Shown: positions 1 through 9,378, counted from the stretch's first letter. The stretch is 64,000 nucleotides of DNA from Xanthomonas hortorum pv. pelargonii (GCF_024499015.1 NZ_CP098604.1:186001-250000); one strand, 5' to 3'. Translations and numbers: made by a program. The notes: generated by a model not told the origin, from the sequence alone.

Positions 1-800
1 CGTTGCTGGCGCTGTTTTGCCTGGGCTTCCGCTTGTTGACGCAGGTGAATTACGGTATCGGTGTCGCGTTTCTGACCGGCATGCTGGTGCTGTTGCTGTC
101 GTTCGAAGGCGTGGCGCCGGGCGACGCCATCGGTGCGCGTCTGCAGGCGACGGTGGCCGGCAGCGCATGGGCGTTGATCGCCTACGCGTTGTGGCCCACG
201 CGCGAACGCCGGCATATCCGCGCATCGCTGGCGCAACTGCTCAGCGCGTATCGCGATCATCTGCGCCATCTGTTGCTCGGCCAGATGGAGGGTTTAAGCG
301 ATACCCGCGCCGCCGCACGTGTGGCACGCACCAATGCGCAGGCCTCGATCGAGCGTCTGCGCGGCGAGCCACGCAGCCGGCGCAATCTGCACGAACTCAA
401 ACTCGCCGAATCGCTGCTGGCCAACGGCAACCGGCTGATCCGCGCCACCTTGTCGCTGGAAGCGGTGCTGCGCGATGGCCTCCCCTTACCCACGCTGGCG
501 GCATTGCCCGCATTTGCGGAACAGGCCGATCAGGCGCTGTCGGACCTGATCGACTGCCTGATCCACGGCGGCATCCCCGCAGCGGCAACCTTGCGCAGCG
601 CCGAGCGCCGTTTGTCCGATGCGCTGGCCGCATCGCCCGACAGCTCGCCCACCACCGCTGCATTGGCCGACACCGTCGACCGCATCACCGACAGCATCGG
701 CACCTTGACCCATCTGTTGCGCCCGGCCCGACCAGCGTCAACCGGTGCCTCTGCAGAGGCACCGGCCGTGCATGACGGCGCACCCACTGCCGGCGGGTAA
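1..800 (+). CDS. FUSC-family inner-membrane protein, C-terminal part (5' end outside window)
   Basis: The reading frame is open from the window edge to a TAA at 798-800, so the true start lies upstream. The visible 265 residues begin with two or three hydrophobic segments (around residues 1-12, 20-35 and 48-63) that end in an ALWP motif. A long soluble, Ala/Arg/Leu-rich helical region follows. This layout matches the C-terminal half of FUSC/YccS-type proteins, a family linked to export of aromatic acids and similar compounds. Membrane location is clear; the substrate cannot be told. It ends 35 bp before kynU, with the same orientation. Confidence 0.65.
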   Translation, partial: LLALFCLGFRLLTQVNYGIGVAFLTGMLVLLLSFEGVAPGDAIGARLQATVAGSAWALIAYALWPTRERRHIRASLAQLLSAYRDHLRHLLLGQMEGLSDTRAAARVARTNAQASIERLRGEPRSRRNLHELKLAESLLANGNRLIRATLSLEAVLRDGLPLPTLAALPAFAEQADQALSDLIDCLIHGGIPAAATLRSAERRLSDALAASPDSSPTTAALADTVDRITDSIGTLTHLLRPARPASTGASAEAPAVHDGAPTAGG

Positions 801-835
801 ACTGACCTCACCGACCCGCGCTGCGAGCCTTGACG

Positions 836-2107
836 ATGACCGACCCGCTGTCCCGCGCCCATGCCGTTGCACTGGACGCCGCCGACCCGCTGCGCCGCCT
901 GCGCGATGCATTCGTGTTCCCGCAGCATGGCGGCCAGGATCAGACCTATTTCGTCGGCAATTCGCTGGGCCTGCAGCCGCGCGCCGCGCGCGCAATGGTG
1001 GCCGAAGTGCTCGACCAATGGGGCGCACTCGCGGTGGAAGGCCACTTCACCGGCCCCACGCAATGGCTGACGTATCACCAATTGGTGCGTGATGGCCTGG
1101 CACGCGTGGTCGGCGCACTGCCTGGCGAAGTCGTCGCGATGAACACGCTGAGTGTCAATCTGCATCTGATGATGGCCAGCTTTTACCGCCCCACGCCCGA
1201 GCGCGGCGCGATCCTGATCGAAGCCGGTGCGTTTCCGTCCGACCGTCACGCGGTGGAATCGCAACTGCGCCTGCATGGGCTGGATCCGGCCACGTACCTG
1301 ATCGAAGTGGAAGCCGATGAGCCAAACGGCACCTTGTCGATGGCGGCGATTGCCGAAGCCATCGCATTGCATGGCCCGCGTCTTGCGTTGGTGCTGTGGC
1401 CCGGCATCCAGTACCGCACAGGCCAGGCCTTCGCGCTGGGCGACATCGCGCGTTTGGCGCGCGCGCAAGGCGCCGCGGTGGGTTTCGATCTGGCACATGC
1501 GGTCGGCAATATCCCGCTGACGCTGCACGACGATGGCGTGGATTTCGCAGTGTGGTGCCACTACAAATATCTCAACGCAGGGCCCGGTGCGGTGGGCGGT
1601 TGTTTCGTGCACGAACACCATGCCAACAGCGACCTGCCGCGCATGGCCGGTTGGTGGGGACACGAGCAGCAAACCCGCTTCCGCATGGACCCGCAGTTCG
1701 TGCCCTCGCCTGGTGCCGAAGGCTGGCAGCTGAGCAATCCGCCGGTACTGGCGCTGGCCCCGCTGCGTGCGTCGCTTGATGTGTTCGGCCAGGCCGGCAT
1801 GCCGGCGTTGCGTGCGAAATCCGAACAGCTCACCGGCCATCTGGAACAGCTGATCCACGCACGCGTGCCGCAGGTGCTGCAGATCATCACCCCGGGCGAC
1901 CCTGCGCAGCGCGGCTGCCAGCTGTCGCTGCGGGTGGCCGGCGGGCGCGCGCAAGGGCGCTCGCTGTTCGAGTATCTGCAGTCGGTCGGCGTGCTTGGCG
2001 ACTGGCGCGAGCCGGACGTGATCCGCATCGCACCGGTGCCGCTGTACAACCGCTTCTGCGATCTGCACCGATTGGTCGAGCAGGTGGAAACCTGGGCCGC
2101 CGCCTGA
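836..2107 (+). CDS. kynU: Kynureninase
   Basis: A PLP-dependent fold-type I enzyme that cleaves kynurenine to anthranilate, or 3-hydroxykynurenine to 3-hydroxyanthranilate, plus alanine. The 423 residues match the usual family length. Visible hallmarks are the N-terminal YFVGNSLGLQP segment and the cofactor-lysine region WCHYKYLNAGPGAVGG near residues 240-255. The in-frame TTG at 830 is possible, but the ATG at 836 is the likelier start. It is followed after 171 bp by kynurenine 3-monooxygenase. With 3-hydroxykynurenine as substrate the pair gives 3-hydroxyanthranilate, the precursor of quinolinate. Function is confident from motifs; the pathway end product is inferred from context. Confidence 0.93.
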   Translation: MTDPLSRAHAVALDAADPLRRLRDAFVFPQHGGQDQTYFVGNSLGLQPRAARAMVAEVLDQWGALAVEGHFTGPTQWLTYHQLVRDGLARVVGALPGEVVAMNTLSVNLHLMMASFYRPTPERGAILIEAGAFPSDRHAVESQLRLHGLDPATYLIEVEADEPNGTLSMAAIAEAIALHGPRLALVLWPGIQYRTGQAFALGDIARLARAQGAAVGFDLAHAVGNIPLTLHDDGVDFAVWCHYKYLNAGPGAVGGCFVHEHHANSDLPRMAGWWGHEQQTRFRMDPQFVPSPGAEGWQLSNPPVLALAPLRASLDVFGQAGMPALRAKSEQLTGHLEQLIHARVPQVLQIITPGDPAQRGCQLSLRVAGGRAQGRSLFEYLQSVGVLGDWREPDVIRIAPVPLYNRFCDLHRLVEQVETWAAA

Positions 2108-2278
2108 GCACGTACGGCACAGACTGTGCCATCAAACAGATCCGCGCGTGAGCCGGAACCGGCACACGCGCACGTACACTCCGAACCCGCACCTGGCTGA
2201 CCGGCTTGCGCTGTTGCCAGCCGCTTCACTTTCTCCCTCTTCGCCGGCACCCGCGTCCGGCCGCTGCCGGATACCGCA

Positions 2279-3646
2279 TTGAGCGCAGTCTCTCCTCGTT
2301 CCCTGACACTGATCGGCGCCGGCCTGGCCGGTTGCCTGCTGGCCATCCTGTTGTCGCGTCGCGGCTGGCAGGTCACCGTCTATGAGCGCCGCGGCGATCC
2401 GCGCATCAAGGGCTACGAGTCCGGCCGCTCGATCAACCTGGCGCTGGCCGAACGCGGCCGCCACGCGCTGCGCCAGGCCGGCGCCGAAGATGCGGTAATG
2501 GCCAAGGCCGTGATGATGCGCGGGCGCATGGTGCATCCGCTGGTTGGCGAGCCGCAGCTGCAACGCTACGGGCGCGACGACAGCGAAGTGATCTGGTCGA
2601 TCCACCGCGCCGCATTGAACGTCGCATTGCTGGATCTGGCCGAACAGGCCGGTACACGTGTGCATTTTTATCGGCGCCTGCACACGGTGGATTTCGATGC
2701 GGGCTACGCGCGTTTCATCGACGACCGCGACGACCAGCCGCACGAGATCCACTTCCAGAGCCTGATCGGCAGCGATGGCGCCGGCTCTGCACTGCGCGCG
2801 GCGATGCAGCGCAAATCGCCGCTAGGCGAGCGCATCGAATTTCTGGATCACTCGTACAAGGAACTGGAAATTCCACCACTGCCCGGCGGCGGTTTCCGCA
2901 TCGAACGCAACGCGCTGCACATCTGGCCGCGCGGGCGCTATATGTGCATTGCGCTGCCGAACGATGGCGGCACCTTCACCGTCACGCTGTTTCTGCCCAA
3001 CACAGGCGAGCCGAGCTTTGCAACCACGCGCACCGGCGACGAAGCGCTGGCCTTGTTCGCGCGCGACTTCCCGGATGCCTTGCCGCTGATTCCGCAGCTC
3101 AAGGAGCATTGGGAAGAACATCCGCCCGGGCTGCTGGGCACCTTGACGCTGGACCGCTGGCATCTGGACGGCCGCGCATTGCTGATCGGCGACGCCGCGC
3201 ATGCGATGGTGCCGTTCCACGGCCAGGGCATGAATTGCGCCTTCGAAGACTGCGTGGCATTGGCGGAGCAGTTGGACGCGCACGACGATCTCGAAACCGC
3301 GTTTGCCGCGTTCGAAGCGGCACGCCGCGACGATGCGGCAGCAATCCAGCAGATGGCGCTGGAAAACTATCTGGAAATGCGCGACCGCGTCGGCGATGCC
3401 GCGTTCCTGCTGCAACGCGCGCTGGAACAGGAACTGCAGACACGCTGGCCCACCCGCTTCGTGCCGCATTACACGATGGTGACCTTCCTGCGCACGCGCT
3501 ATTCGATCGCCCTGGCGCGCAGCGAGATCCAGCGCGAGATCCTGGTCGAGGCCACGCGCGGGCACACCGATCTGTCGCGCATCGACTGGGCCGCGCTGGA
3601 AGTGGTCGTGCGTGCGCGTCTGCAGCCGCTGGAAGGCGCGCACTGA
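2279..3646 (+). CDS. kmo: Kynurenine 3-monooxygenase (FAD-dependent)
   Basis: A class A flavoprotein hydroxylase that converts L-kynurenine to 3-hydroxykynurenine with NADPH and O2. The N-terminal Rossmann signature GAGLAGCLLA is near residue 12. A second FAD motif, GDAAHAMVPFHGQGMN, lies near residue 305 and is typical of the KMO/PHBH family. At 455 residues it is full length. The start is a TTG at 2279; I see no ATG that would keep the Rossmann motif. It lies directly downstream of kynU. The enzyme is rare in bacteria and marks the eukaryote-like tryptophan-to-quinolinate route to NAD, which is known for some Xanthomonas. Dioxygenase steps are not in this window. Confidence 0.9.
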   Translation: MSAVSPRSLTLIGAGLAGCLLAILLSRRGWQVTVYERRGDPRIKGYESGRSINLALAERGRHALRQAGAEDAVMAKAVMMRGRMVHPLVGEPQLQRYGRDDSEVIWSIHRAALNVALLDLAEQAGTRVHFYRRLHTVDFDAGYARFIDDRDDQPHEIHFQSLIGSDGAGSALRAAMQRKSPLGERIEFLDHSYKELEIPPLPGGGFRIERNALHIWPRGRYMCIALPNDGGTFTVTLFLPNTGEPSFATTRTGDEALALFARDFPDALPLIPQLKEHWEEHPPGLLGTLTLDRWHLDGRALLIGDAAHAMVPFHGQGMNCAFEDCVALAEQLDAHDDLETAFAAFEAARRDDAAAIQQMALENYLEMRDRVGDAAFLLQRALEQELQTRWPTRFVPHYTMVTFLRTRYSIALARSEIQREILVEATRGHTDLSRIDWAALEVVVRARLQPLEGAH

Positions 3647-3752
3647 TCGTCGCGCACAGGCCTGCGTCAGCGAGCCGGCGTGCGGATGAGAGATACTAGG
3701 CAGCACTGGCGGCGCCCTCCGCAGCGCGCCGCGGATCTGGATTTGATACGGC

Positions 3753-5198
3753 ATGCCTGACAGCTTTCTCTTCTACGACCTGGAAACCTTCGGCCAGGAT
3801 CCGCGCCGCACGCGCATCGCGCAGTTCGCCGCCGTGCGCACCGATGCGCAGCTGCGCGTGATCGAAGAACCGATCAGTTTCTACGTGCAGCCGGCCGACG
3901 ATCTGCTGCCCTCCCCGTACGCGACCATGGTCACCGGCATCACCCCGCAGCACGCGCTGCGCGAAGGCGTTAGCGAGGCCGAGGCGTTCGCGCGCATTTC
4001 CGAACAGATGAGCCGGCCGCAGACCTGCACGCTGGGCTACAACTCGATCCGCTTCGACGACGAGTTCGTGCGCTGCGGTCTGTTCCGCAATTTCTACGAC
4101 CCGTACGAGCGCGAGTGGCGCGGCGGCAATTCGCGCTGGGACCTGCTCGACGTGTTGCGGCTGGTGCATGCGCTGCGCCCGGACGGCATCGTCTGGCCGC
4201 AGCGCGAAGACGGCGCCACATCATTCAAGCTCGAACACCTGGCCGATGCCAACGCAGTGCGCGAAGGCGATGCGCACGAGGCGCTCTCGGACGTCTACGC
4301 CACCATCGGCATGGCGCGCAAATTCCAGCAACATCAACCGAAATTATGGGAGTACGCGCTGCGTCTGCGCGACAAGCGCTTTGCGGCGACGTTGCTGGAT
4401 GTCATCGCCATGCAGCCGGTGCTGCATATTTCGCAGCGCTATCCCGCCTCGCGCATGTGCGCCGCCGCAGTGCTGCCGCTGACGCGCCATCCGCGCATCG
4501 ACAGCCGCGTGATCGTGTTCGACCTGGAAGGCGACCCGGAGGTGCTGTTGCGCCTGAGCCCGGATGAGATCGCCGACCGGTTGTATATCCGCGCCGCCGA
4601 CCTGCCCGAAGGCGAGCAGCGCATTCCGCTGAAAGAAGTGCATCTGAACAAGTCGCCGGCGTTGGTGGCCTGGCAACACTTGCGGGAGGCGGATTTCCAG
4701 CGCCTGGGCGTCGACCACGACGCGGTGTTGGCCAAAGCCGCGCGCCTGCGCGAACTCGGCCCCGAGCTCGCCGAAAAAGTGCGCCAGGTGTACGGCAACG
4801 AGCGCGCTGCGGCACCAGCGGTCAACGACGCCGATGCCTCGCTCTACGACGGCTTCCTGGCCGAAGGCGACAAGCGCCTGCTAGCGCAGGTGCGTGCCAG
4901 CGCGCCGGCCGAACTGGGCGCGCTGGAATCGCGCTTTCGCGACCCGCGCCTGATCGAGCTGCTGTTCCGCTACCGCGCGCGCAACTGGCCGCAGACGCTG
5001 TCGTTCGAAGAGCAGGAACGCTGGAACGTGTACCGCCGTCAGCGCCTGCTCGAAGACCGTGGTTTGGGCGAAGTCACGCTCGATCAGTTCCATGCGCAGA
5101 TTGCGGATTTACGGCTTGCTCACCCCGACGATGCTACCAAGCAAGCCCTACTCGACCAGCTCGCCGCCTGGGGTTCGGACCTCCAACGCACGCTATGA
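3753..5198 (+). CDS. sbcB: Exodeoxyribonuclease I
   Basis: A 3'-to-5' single-strand DNA exonuclease acting in recombination and mismatch repair. The 481 residues match the E. coli enzyme length. The DEDD catalytic set is visible: FYDLETFG at the N-terminus (first D and E), GYNSIRFDDEF around residue 100, and the HEALSDVYAT segment around residue 175. The C-terminal half carries the SH3-like and helical extension typical of ExoI. It overlaps the next gene by four bases (ATGA), so the two are probably translationally coupled. Confidence 0.95.
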   Translation: MPDSFLFYDLETFGQDPRRTRIAQFAAVRTDAQLRVIEEPISFYVQPADDLLPSPYATMVTGITPQHALREGVSEAEAFARISEQMSRPQTCTLGYNSIRFDDEFVRCGLFRNFYDPYEREWRGGNSRWDLLDVLRLVHALRPDGIVWPQREDGATSFKLEHLADANAVREGDAHEALSDVYATIGMARKFQQHQPKLWEYALRLRDKRFAATLLDVIAMQPVLHISQRYPASRMCAAAVLPLTRHPRIDSRVIVFDLEGDPEVLLRLSPDEIADRLYIRAADLPEGEQRIPLKEVHLNKSPALVAWQHLREADFQRLGVDHDAVLAKAARLRELGPELAEKVRQVYGNERAAAPAVNDADASLYDGFLAEGDKRLLAQVRASAPAELGALESRFRDPRLIELLFRYRARNWPQTLSFEEQERWNVYRRQRLLEDRGLGEVTLDQFHAQIADLRLAHPDDATKQALLDQLAAWGSDLQRTL

Positions 5199-5881
5199 CC
5201 ACCTATTTTTCCGACGCCAGCTTCAAGTTTCTGCGCGCCCTGGCCCGCCACAACGACAAGACCTGGTTCAACGACCATCGGCATCAGTACGAGGCGCACG
5301 TGCGCCAGCCGTTTTTGCAGCTCATCACCGACCTGCAGCCGGCATTGGCCGAGGTCAGCGAACACTATCGCGCCGATCCCAAGACCCAGGGTGGTTCGCT
5401 GTTTCGCATCTACCGCGATGCGCGGTTTTCCAACGACAAATCGCCGTACAAGAATTGGCAAGGTGCGCGCCTGTTTCATGAGCGCCGCCGCCAGGTGCCG
5501 GCGCCCTCGTTCTACCTCCATCTACAGCCGGGCGAGAGCTTTGTCGGTGCGGGGTTGTGGCACCCGGAGCCGGATACCCAGCGCAAATTGCGACAGTTCA
5601 TTTTCGACAATCCCGCCAACTGGAAAGCCGCCGCATACGAACCCAAACTGCGCCGCAAATTCGCGCTGGACGACAGCGAAAAACTGGTGCGTGCACCGCG
5701 CGGATTTCCCAACGATTTCGAGTTCATCGACGATCTCAAGCATCGCAACTGGGCCTATCTGCGGCATCTGGACGACACCATCATGACCGGCCCGCGCCTG
5801 CGCCAGACCATCGAAGCGGATCTGGTGGTGCTGGCGCCGTTTGTCGATTATCTGTGCGCCGCGCTGGATCTGGAATTTTGA
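5195..5881 (+). CDS. DUF2461 domain-containing protein
   Basis: A 228-residue soluble protein matching the DUF2461/TIGR02453 family. The conserved opening is FLRALARHNDKTWFNDHR. Also present are FRIYRDARFSNDKSPYKNW near residues 68-87 and FYLHLQPGESFVGAGLW near 107-123. The biochemical role of the family is unknown. The ATG overlaps the sbcB stop, indicating one transcript, although no functional link to DNA repair is established. Confidence 0.85.
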   Translation: MTTYFSDASFKFLRALARHNDKTWFNDHRHQYEAHVRQPFLQLITDLQPALAEVSEHYRADPKTQGGSLFRIYRDARFSNDKSPYKNWQGARLFHERRRQVPAPSFYLHLQPGESFVGAGLWHPEPDTQRKLRQFIFDNPANWKAAAYEPKLRRKFALDDSEKLVRAPRGFPNDFEFIDDLKHRNWAYLRHLDDTIMTGPRLRQTIEADLVVLAPFVDYLCAALDLEF

Positions 5882-6005
5882 TGCAGCGCGCAGCGCAGGC
5901 AGCGATGCAAGCTGCAGCGGCCATCGGCGTGAGCTGGCGGTTTTCCACTGCGCGGCGCTGTGTCTCGCGATCTCGCCTGCCACCACCAGCAATGGACTGC
6001 GCACA

Positions 6006-6572
6006 ATGAAAAAACGCTGGTTGCTGGTGCCTGTGCTGGCCGTGCTGCTACTGGCCAGTTACGTGGTGGCAGGCCCGTACCTGGCCATTCGCGGCATCAG
6101 TGAGGCAGTCGCCAATCGCGATGCCGGGCAGCTGGAACGCCACGTGGATTTCCCCAGCCTGCGGGTCAACCTCAAGGCACAGCTGGACGATTATCTGATC
6201 CGCCAGGCCGGCAGCAGCATGCAATCGAGTCTGCTCGGCGGGTTTGCCTTGCAGCTTGCCAGTGGCATCAGCGGCGCCGGCGTGGACACGCTGGTCACCC
6301 CGCTCGGCATCGGTGCATTGCTGCAAGGCCATAGCGTGTGGAATCGCGTCACTGGCGAGACCGTCAGCCCGGATACCTATGCGGCGCCAGCGCCGGCGCG
6401 TCCGCTGCAAGGCGCCGAGCAACGCTTCGAATCCACCCGACGCTTCACCGCCACCACGCACACCGCAACCGGAGCGCCGGTGGTCTTCGTGCTGACCCGA
6501 CAAGGCTTGCGTTGGCGGCTGACCGATATCCAGTTGCCGCTGGCTGACGCCGGGAATCCGCTCACCCCGTAA
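6006..6572 (+). CDS. DUF2939 domain protein, membrane-anchored
   Basis: A 188-residue protein starting MKKRWLLVPVLAVLLLASY, a single N-terminal membrane segment or uncleaved signal. It is followed by GPYLAIRGISEAVANRDAG, the hallmark opening of the DUF2939 family. The in-frame extension upstream to 5841 overlaps the preceding gene and lacks family similarity, so the ATG at 6006 is preferred. The remainder is expected to be periplasmic. Function is unknown. Confidence 0.75.
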   Translation: MKKRWLLVPVLAVLLLASYVVAGPYLAIRGISEAVANRDAGQLERHVDFPSLRVNLKAQLDDYLIRQAGSSMQSSLLGGFALQLASGISGAGVDTLVTPLGIGALLQGHSVWNRVTGETVSPDTYAAPAPARPLQGAEQRFESTRRFTATTHTATGAPVVFVLTRQGLRWRLTDIQLPLADAGNPLTP

Positions 6573-6580
6573 CGGTGCGC

Positions 6581-6623
6581 TTGCAGGCGCGCGTGTAGTT
6601 TCCTACATCACGCCCGCTTGCAA
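6581..6623. terminator. Possible bidirectional terminator hairpin between convergent genes
   Basis: The 80-bp gap between two converging genes contains an imperfect inverted repeat. The arms run from TTGCAGGCG to CGCTTGCAA around a TAG-TTTC-CTA tip. No clear T tract follows on either strand, so the call rests on position and dyad symmetry only. Confidence 0.35.
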
Positions 6624-6652
6624 CGAGTGTCAAACCGCCCAGCTAGAGCGGC

Positions 6653-7396
6653 TTACGCATACCGCCAGGCCCGTTCCATCCATGCCGCCTGCAGCCGCAG
6701 CATCGCTGGCCGCAACTGCCGACGCGCCGACCACGGCAACGACGCCAACGCCTGTTCCGCAGTGCCCGGCGTGCGTTTGCCATTCCAGGCGTACAGCACC
6801 TGATTGCGCAGATCCGGCTCGGGCAACAGCAGCACCCGCCCATCGAAAACATCGCGCAGCTTGGCCAGATGCCCGGCAAGCGGCACCTGGAACAGGTTCA
6901 ACGCCAGCACACCGCCTGGTGTCAGCGCAGCGCGGCAATCGGCGTAGAACTCGGGCGTGCACAGCGCGGGCGGAATGCCGTCGGCATCGTAGGCATCCAG
7001 CAGCAACAGGTCGTAGCGCCCGGCACGCGTGCCGATCCACTGCGCACCATCGCCGTGCGTGACCTCAAGCCGCGTATCGTCGCGCGGCACGGCAAACGCA
7101 TCGCGCAACGCCAGCACCTGCGCATCGGCGTCCACCGCTTCGATACGCGTGCTGCGCAGATAACGATGGCAGAACTTGGCCTGCGCGCCGCCGCCGAATC
7201 CAACAATGCCGATGCACTCGGGGCGCGGCTGCAGCCACAACGCGGCCAGCATGCCGCGCGTGTACGGCAGCATCAGCCGAGACGGCGCCCAGCGCGACAT
7301 GCGGGTCTGCACGGTGTCGTCGGCGAAATACAGCTCCAACTGACGCCAGCTGGAGCGCAGCGCGGCGCGTACAGACGGCTTCGGTGCGTCGCTCAC
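6653..7396 (-). CDS. Spermidine-synthase-like methyltransferase-fold protein
   Basis: A 247-residue protein with a Rossmann core: IGIVGFGGGAQAKF near residue 62, an acidic EAVDADAQV strand end, and DLLLLDAYDADGIP around 140, like the polyamine synthase (SpeE) fold. It is shorter than classical SpeE and lacks an obvious N-terminal beta domain. It may be one of the spermidine-synthase homologues with no proven aminopropyl transfer. The GTG at 7396 is chosen because it overlaps the upstream gene's stop by four bases (GTGA). The longer reading frame runs inside that gene. Confidence 0.68.
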   Translation of the reverse strand: MSDAPKPSVRAALRSSWRQLELYFADDTVQTRMSRWAPSRLMLPYTRGMLAALWLQPRPECIGIVGFGGGAQAKFCHRYLRSTRIEAVDADAQVLALRDAFAVPRDDTRLEVTHGDGAQWIGTRAGRYDLLLLDAYDADGIPPALCTPEFYADCRAALTPGGVLALNLFQVPLAGHLAKLRDVFDGRVLLLPEPDLRNQVLYAWNGKRTPGTAEQALASLPWSARRQLRPAMLRLQAAWMERAWRYA

Positions 7397-8358
7397 CTGC
7401 TCGGCGGATCGTTGGCCACGCCATGCGGCACATGACCGGCCGCCACATGCTGATGCTGGCGCGCACTGTCGATGTTGTGCTGCGAATCGTCGAAGAAGAT
7501 ATCCGCGCCAAACGCCTCCAGGAACGGCCCCTTGTGGCGCCCACCCAGGAACAGGGCCTCGTCCAGACGCACGCCCCACTCGCGCAAGGTGCGGATCACC
7601 CGCTCATGCGCCGGTGCCGAGCGCGCGGTGACCAGCGCGGTGCGGATCGGCGAGGCCTCGCCGGGCGGAAATGCCGCCTGCAGCGTGTGCAGCGCAGACA
7701 GAAAATTGCGGAACGGGCCGACCGACAGCGGCTCGCGCGCGCGTTCGCGCTCGTGGCGTCCAAACGCCTCCACGCCCTGCTCGCGCGAGATGCGCTCGCT
7801 CTCGTCACCAAAGATCACTGCATCGCCGTCGAAGGCGATACGCAGCTGCGTCGGCAAGCGGCTCTCGTCGTTGTCCACGATCGCCGCTGCCGCCTCGGCG
7901 CGTTCGCCCGGCGCGCGCGGCATGATGGTCGCCGCCGCAATGCCATGGGTGAGTGCACGCCGCACCGATTCCGGATTGGCCGACAGAAACAGATCGGTGC
8001 CGAACGGCTTCACGTACGGCCAGGTCGGCTGCCCGGAGGTGAAGGTCGCGCGCACGATGCCCAGGTTGTAGTGCTGGATCGAATTGAAGATGCGCAAACC
8101 GGTATCGGCGGAATTGCGTGAGAGCAGGATCACTTCCACCCGCGGCGTGTCTTCGGGCACATCGTGGTTGAGCGCCAGCAGCTTGCGCACCACCGGGAAT
8201 GCCACGCCCGGCTCCAGGATGTCGTCCTCATGCTCGCGCTGGAACGCCGAATACGCCTCCACACCATCGGCCTCGAACAGCGCGTGGCCTTCTTCGAGGT
8301 CGAACAGCGCGCGCGAGGTGACCGCGACGGTCAGGAGCCTGGGGGAGTTGTCAGTCAT
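7393..8358 (-). CDS. 5'-nucleotidase (PF06189-type)
   Basis: A 321-residue protein of the bacterial 5'-nucleotidase family. Visible features are LTVAVTSRALFDLEEGHALF at the N-terminus, the IAFDGDAVIFGDESE segment around residue 150, LVTARSAPAHERVIRTL around 230, and a HAD-like FFDDSQHNID near the C-terminus. The enzyme should dephosphorylate nucleoside 5'-monophosphates in the cytoplasm. The ATG at 8358 is chosen because the upstream extension only translates the heptamer repeat (IPNPKSQ units). The bases just before this ATG contain no purine-rich ribosome binding site, and the repeat array begins 10 bp upstream. It is followed by the SpeE-like gene with a four-base overlap. Confidence 0.8.
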   Translation of the reverse strand: MTDNSPRLLTVAVTSRALFDLEEGHALFEADGVEAYSAFQREHEDDILEPGVAFPVVRKLLALNHDVPEDTPRVEVILLSRNSADTGLRIFNSIQHYNLGIVRATFTSGQPTWPYVKPFGTDLFLSANPESVRRALTHGIAAATIMPRAPGERAEAAAAIVDNDESRLPTQLRIAFDGDAVIFGDESERISREQGVEAFGRHERERAREPLSVGPFRNFLSALHTLQAAFPPGEASPIRTALVTARSAPAHERVIRTLREWGVRLDEALFLGGRHKGPFLEAFGADIFFDDSQHNIDSARQHQHVAAGHVPHGVANDPPSR

Positions 8359-8367
8359 TGTGGGGCC

Positions 8368-8464
8368 GGGATTTGGGATTTGGGATTTGGGATTTGGGAT
8401 TTGGGATTTGGGATTTGGGATTTGGGATTTGGGATTTGGGATTTGGGATTTGGGATTTGGGATT
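8368..8464 (+). repeat. Perfect 7-bp tandem repeat array (GGGATTT x13 plus partial)
   Basis: Thirteen exact copies of GGGATTT start at 8368 and end with a six-base partial copy at 8459-8464. The array is the left end of an inverted-repeat element whose right end lies at 8568-8596. Uninterrupted identity suggests recent expansion and likely length variation between strains. It lies immediately upstream of the 5'-nucleotidase start, on the promoter/RBS side. Confidence 0.95.
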
Positions 8465-8567
8465 GGTTTGAAGCAGGAACCGTAGGTCGGGAGTTGATCG
8501 CCCATCCGCACAGCATCGTAGCGCGTGCGAGCGATTCCAAAGACGACGTGCCGCGCTGCTGCCGTTG

Positions 8568-8596
8568 CCAATCCCGAATCCCGAATCCCAATCCCC
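8568..8596. repeat. Right end of GGGATT-type inverted-repeat element
   Basis: A run of CCAATCCCGAATCCC-type units in the opposite sense to the 8368 array. Together with that array it bounds an element filling the whole gap between nadK (stop at 8602) and the 5'-nucleotidase gene (start 8358). Confidence 0.75.
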
Positions 8597-8601
8597 GCCC
8601 C

Positions 8602-9378
8602 TCACACCGCAAACTGCTCGCTGAAAATGCGCTCTTCCAGATTGTGTTCGGGATCGAACAGCAGCGTCACCTGGCGCTGCGTGGATTCGCGGATGGTCAC
8701 TTCGATCACGTCGCGGATCTCGTGCGAGTCGGCGGTGACGCTGACCGGGCGCTTGTACGGGTCCAGCACCCGGAAGCACACTTCGGTATCGGCCTTGAGG
8801 ATGGCGCCGCGCCAGCGACGCGGGCGATACGGGGCGATCGGCGTCAGCGCCAGCGTGTGCGAGCCCAGCGGCAGAATCGGCCCGTGCGCGGAATAGTTGT
8901 ACGCGGTGCTGCCGGCGGGCGTGGCCACCATCACCCCGTCGCCGATCAGCTCGGCAATGCGGGTCTGGCCATTGAGATCCACGCTCAGATGCGCGGCCTG
9001 GCGGGTCTGGCGCAGCAGCGAGACCTCGTTGTAGGCCAGCGACACCGTGCTGGCACCGGACTCGGTCTGCACCTGCATTTCCAGCGGGCGCAGATGCGCC
9101 GGCTCGGCGCGTTGCAGCCGCGCGAGCAGGTCGTCCTCATCGTCGCGGTACTGGTTCATCAAAAACCCGACCGAGCCCAGCTTCATGCCGAACACCGGCT
9201 TGCTGGCAGCGCCATGCCGGTGCAGGGTCTGCAGCATGAAGCCGTCGCCGCCCAGGGCGCAGACGATGTCGGCGGTGGCCAGCGGATGATCGCCATAGCG
9301 CTGCACAAGACGGGCGCGCGCGGTCACCGCCGGCTCGGCGTGACTGGCGAGAAAGGCGATGCGGGGTGGTGCGGTCAT
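8602..9378 (-). CDS. nadK: NAD kinase
   Basis: Phosphorylates NAD to NADP with ATP. The 258 residues contain the diagnostic ALGGDGFML motif near residue 40, YNEVSLLR around 115, and the glycine-rich [16 protein letters not shown] around 150. The ATG at 9378 gives a normal N-terminus ([13 protein letters not shown]). The longer open frame upstream has no family features. It is oriented with the 5'-nucleotidase gene, but a repeat element separates them. Confidence 0.93.
   Translation of the reverse strand: MTAPPRIAFLASHAEPAVTARARLVQRYGDHPLATADIVCALGGDGFMLQTLHRHGAASKPVFGMKLGSVGFLMNQYRDDEDDLLARLQRAEPAHLRPLEMQVQTESGASTVSLAYNEVSLLRQTRQAAHLSVDLNGQTRIAELIGDGVMVATPAGSTAYNYSAHGPILPLGSHTLALTPIAPYRPRRWRGAILKADTEVCFRVLDPYKRPVSVTADSHEIRDVIEVTIRESTQRQVTLLFDPEHNLEERIFSEQFAV

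Noticed and set aside
8368..8464. CRISPR-like array
   Set aside because: Units are 7 bp with no spacers, so this is a tandem repeat, and no cas genes are present.
8359..8571. Longer N-terminus for the 5'-nucleotidase
   Set aside because: It would consist of translated GGGATTT repeats (IPNPKSQ units) with no counterpart in the family.
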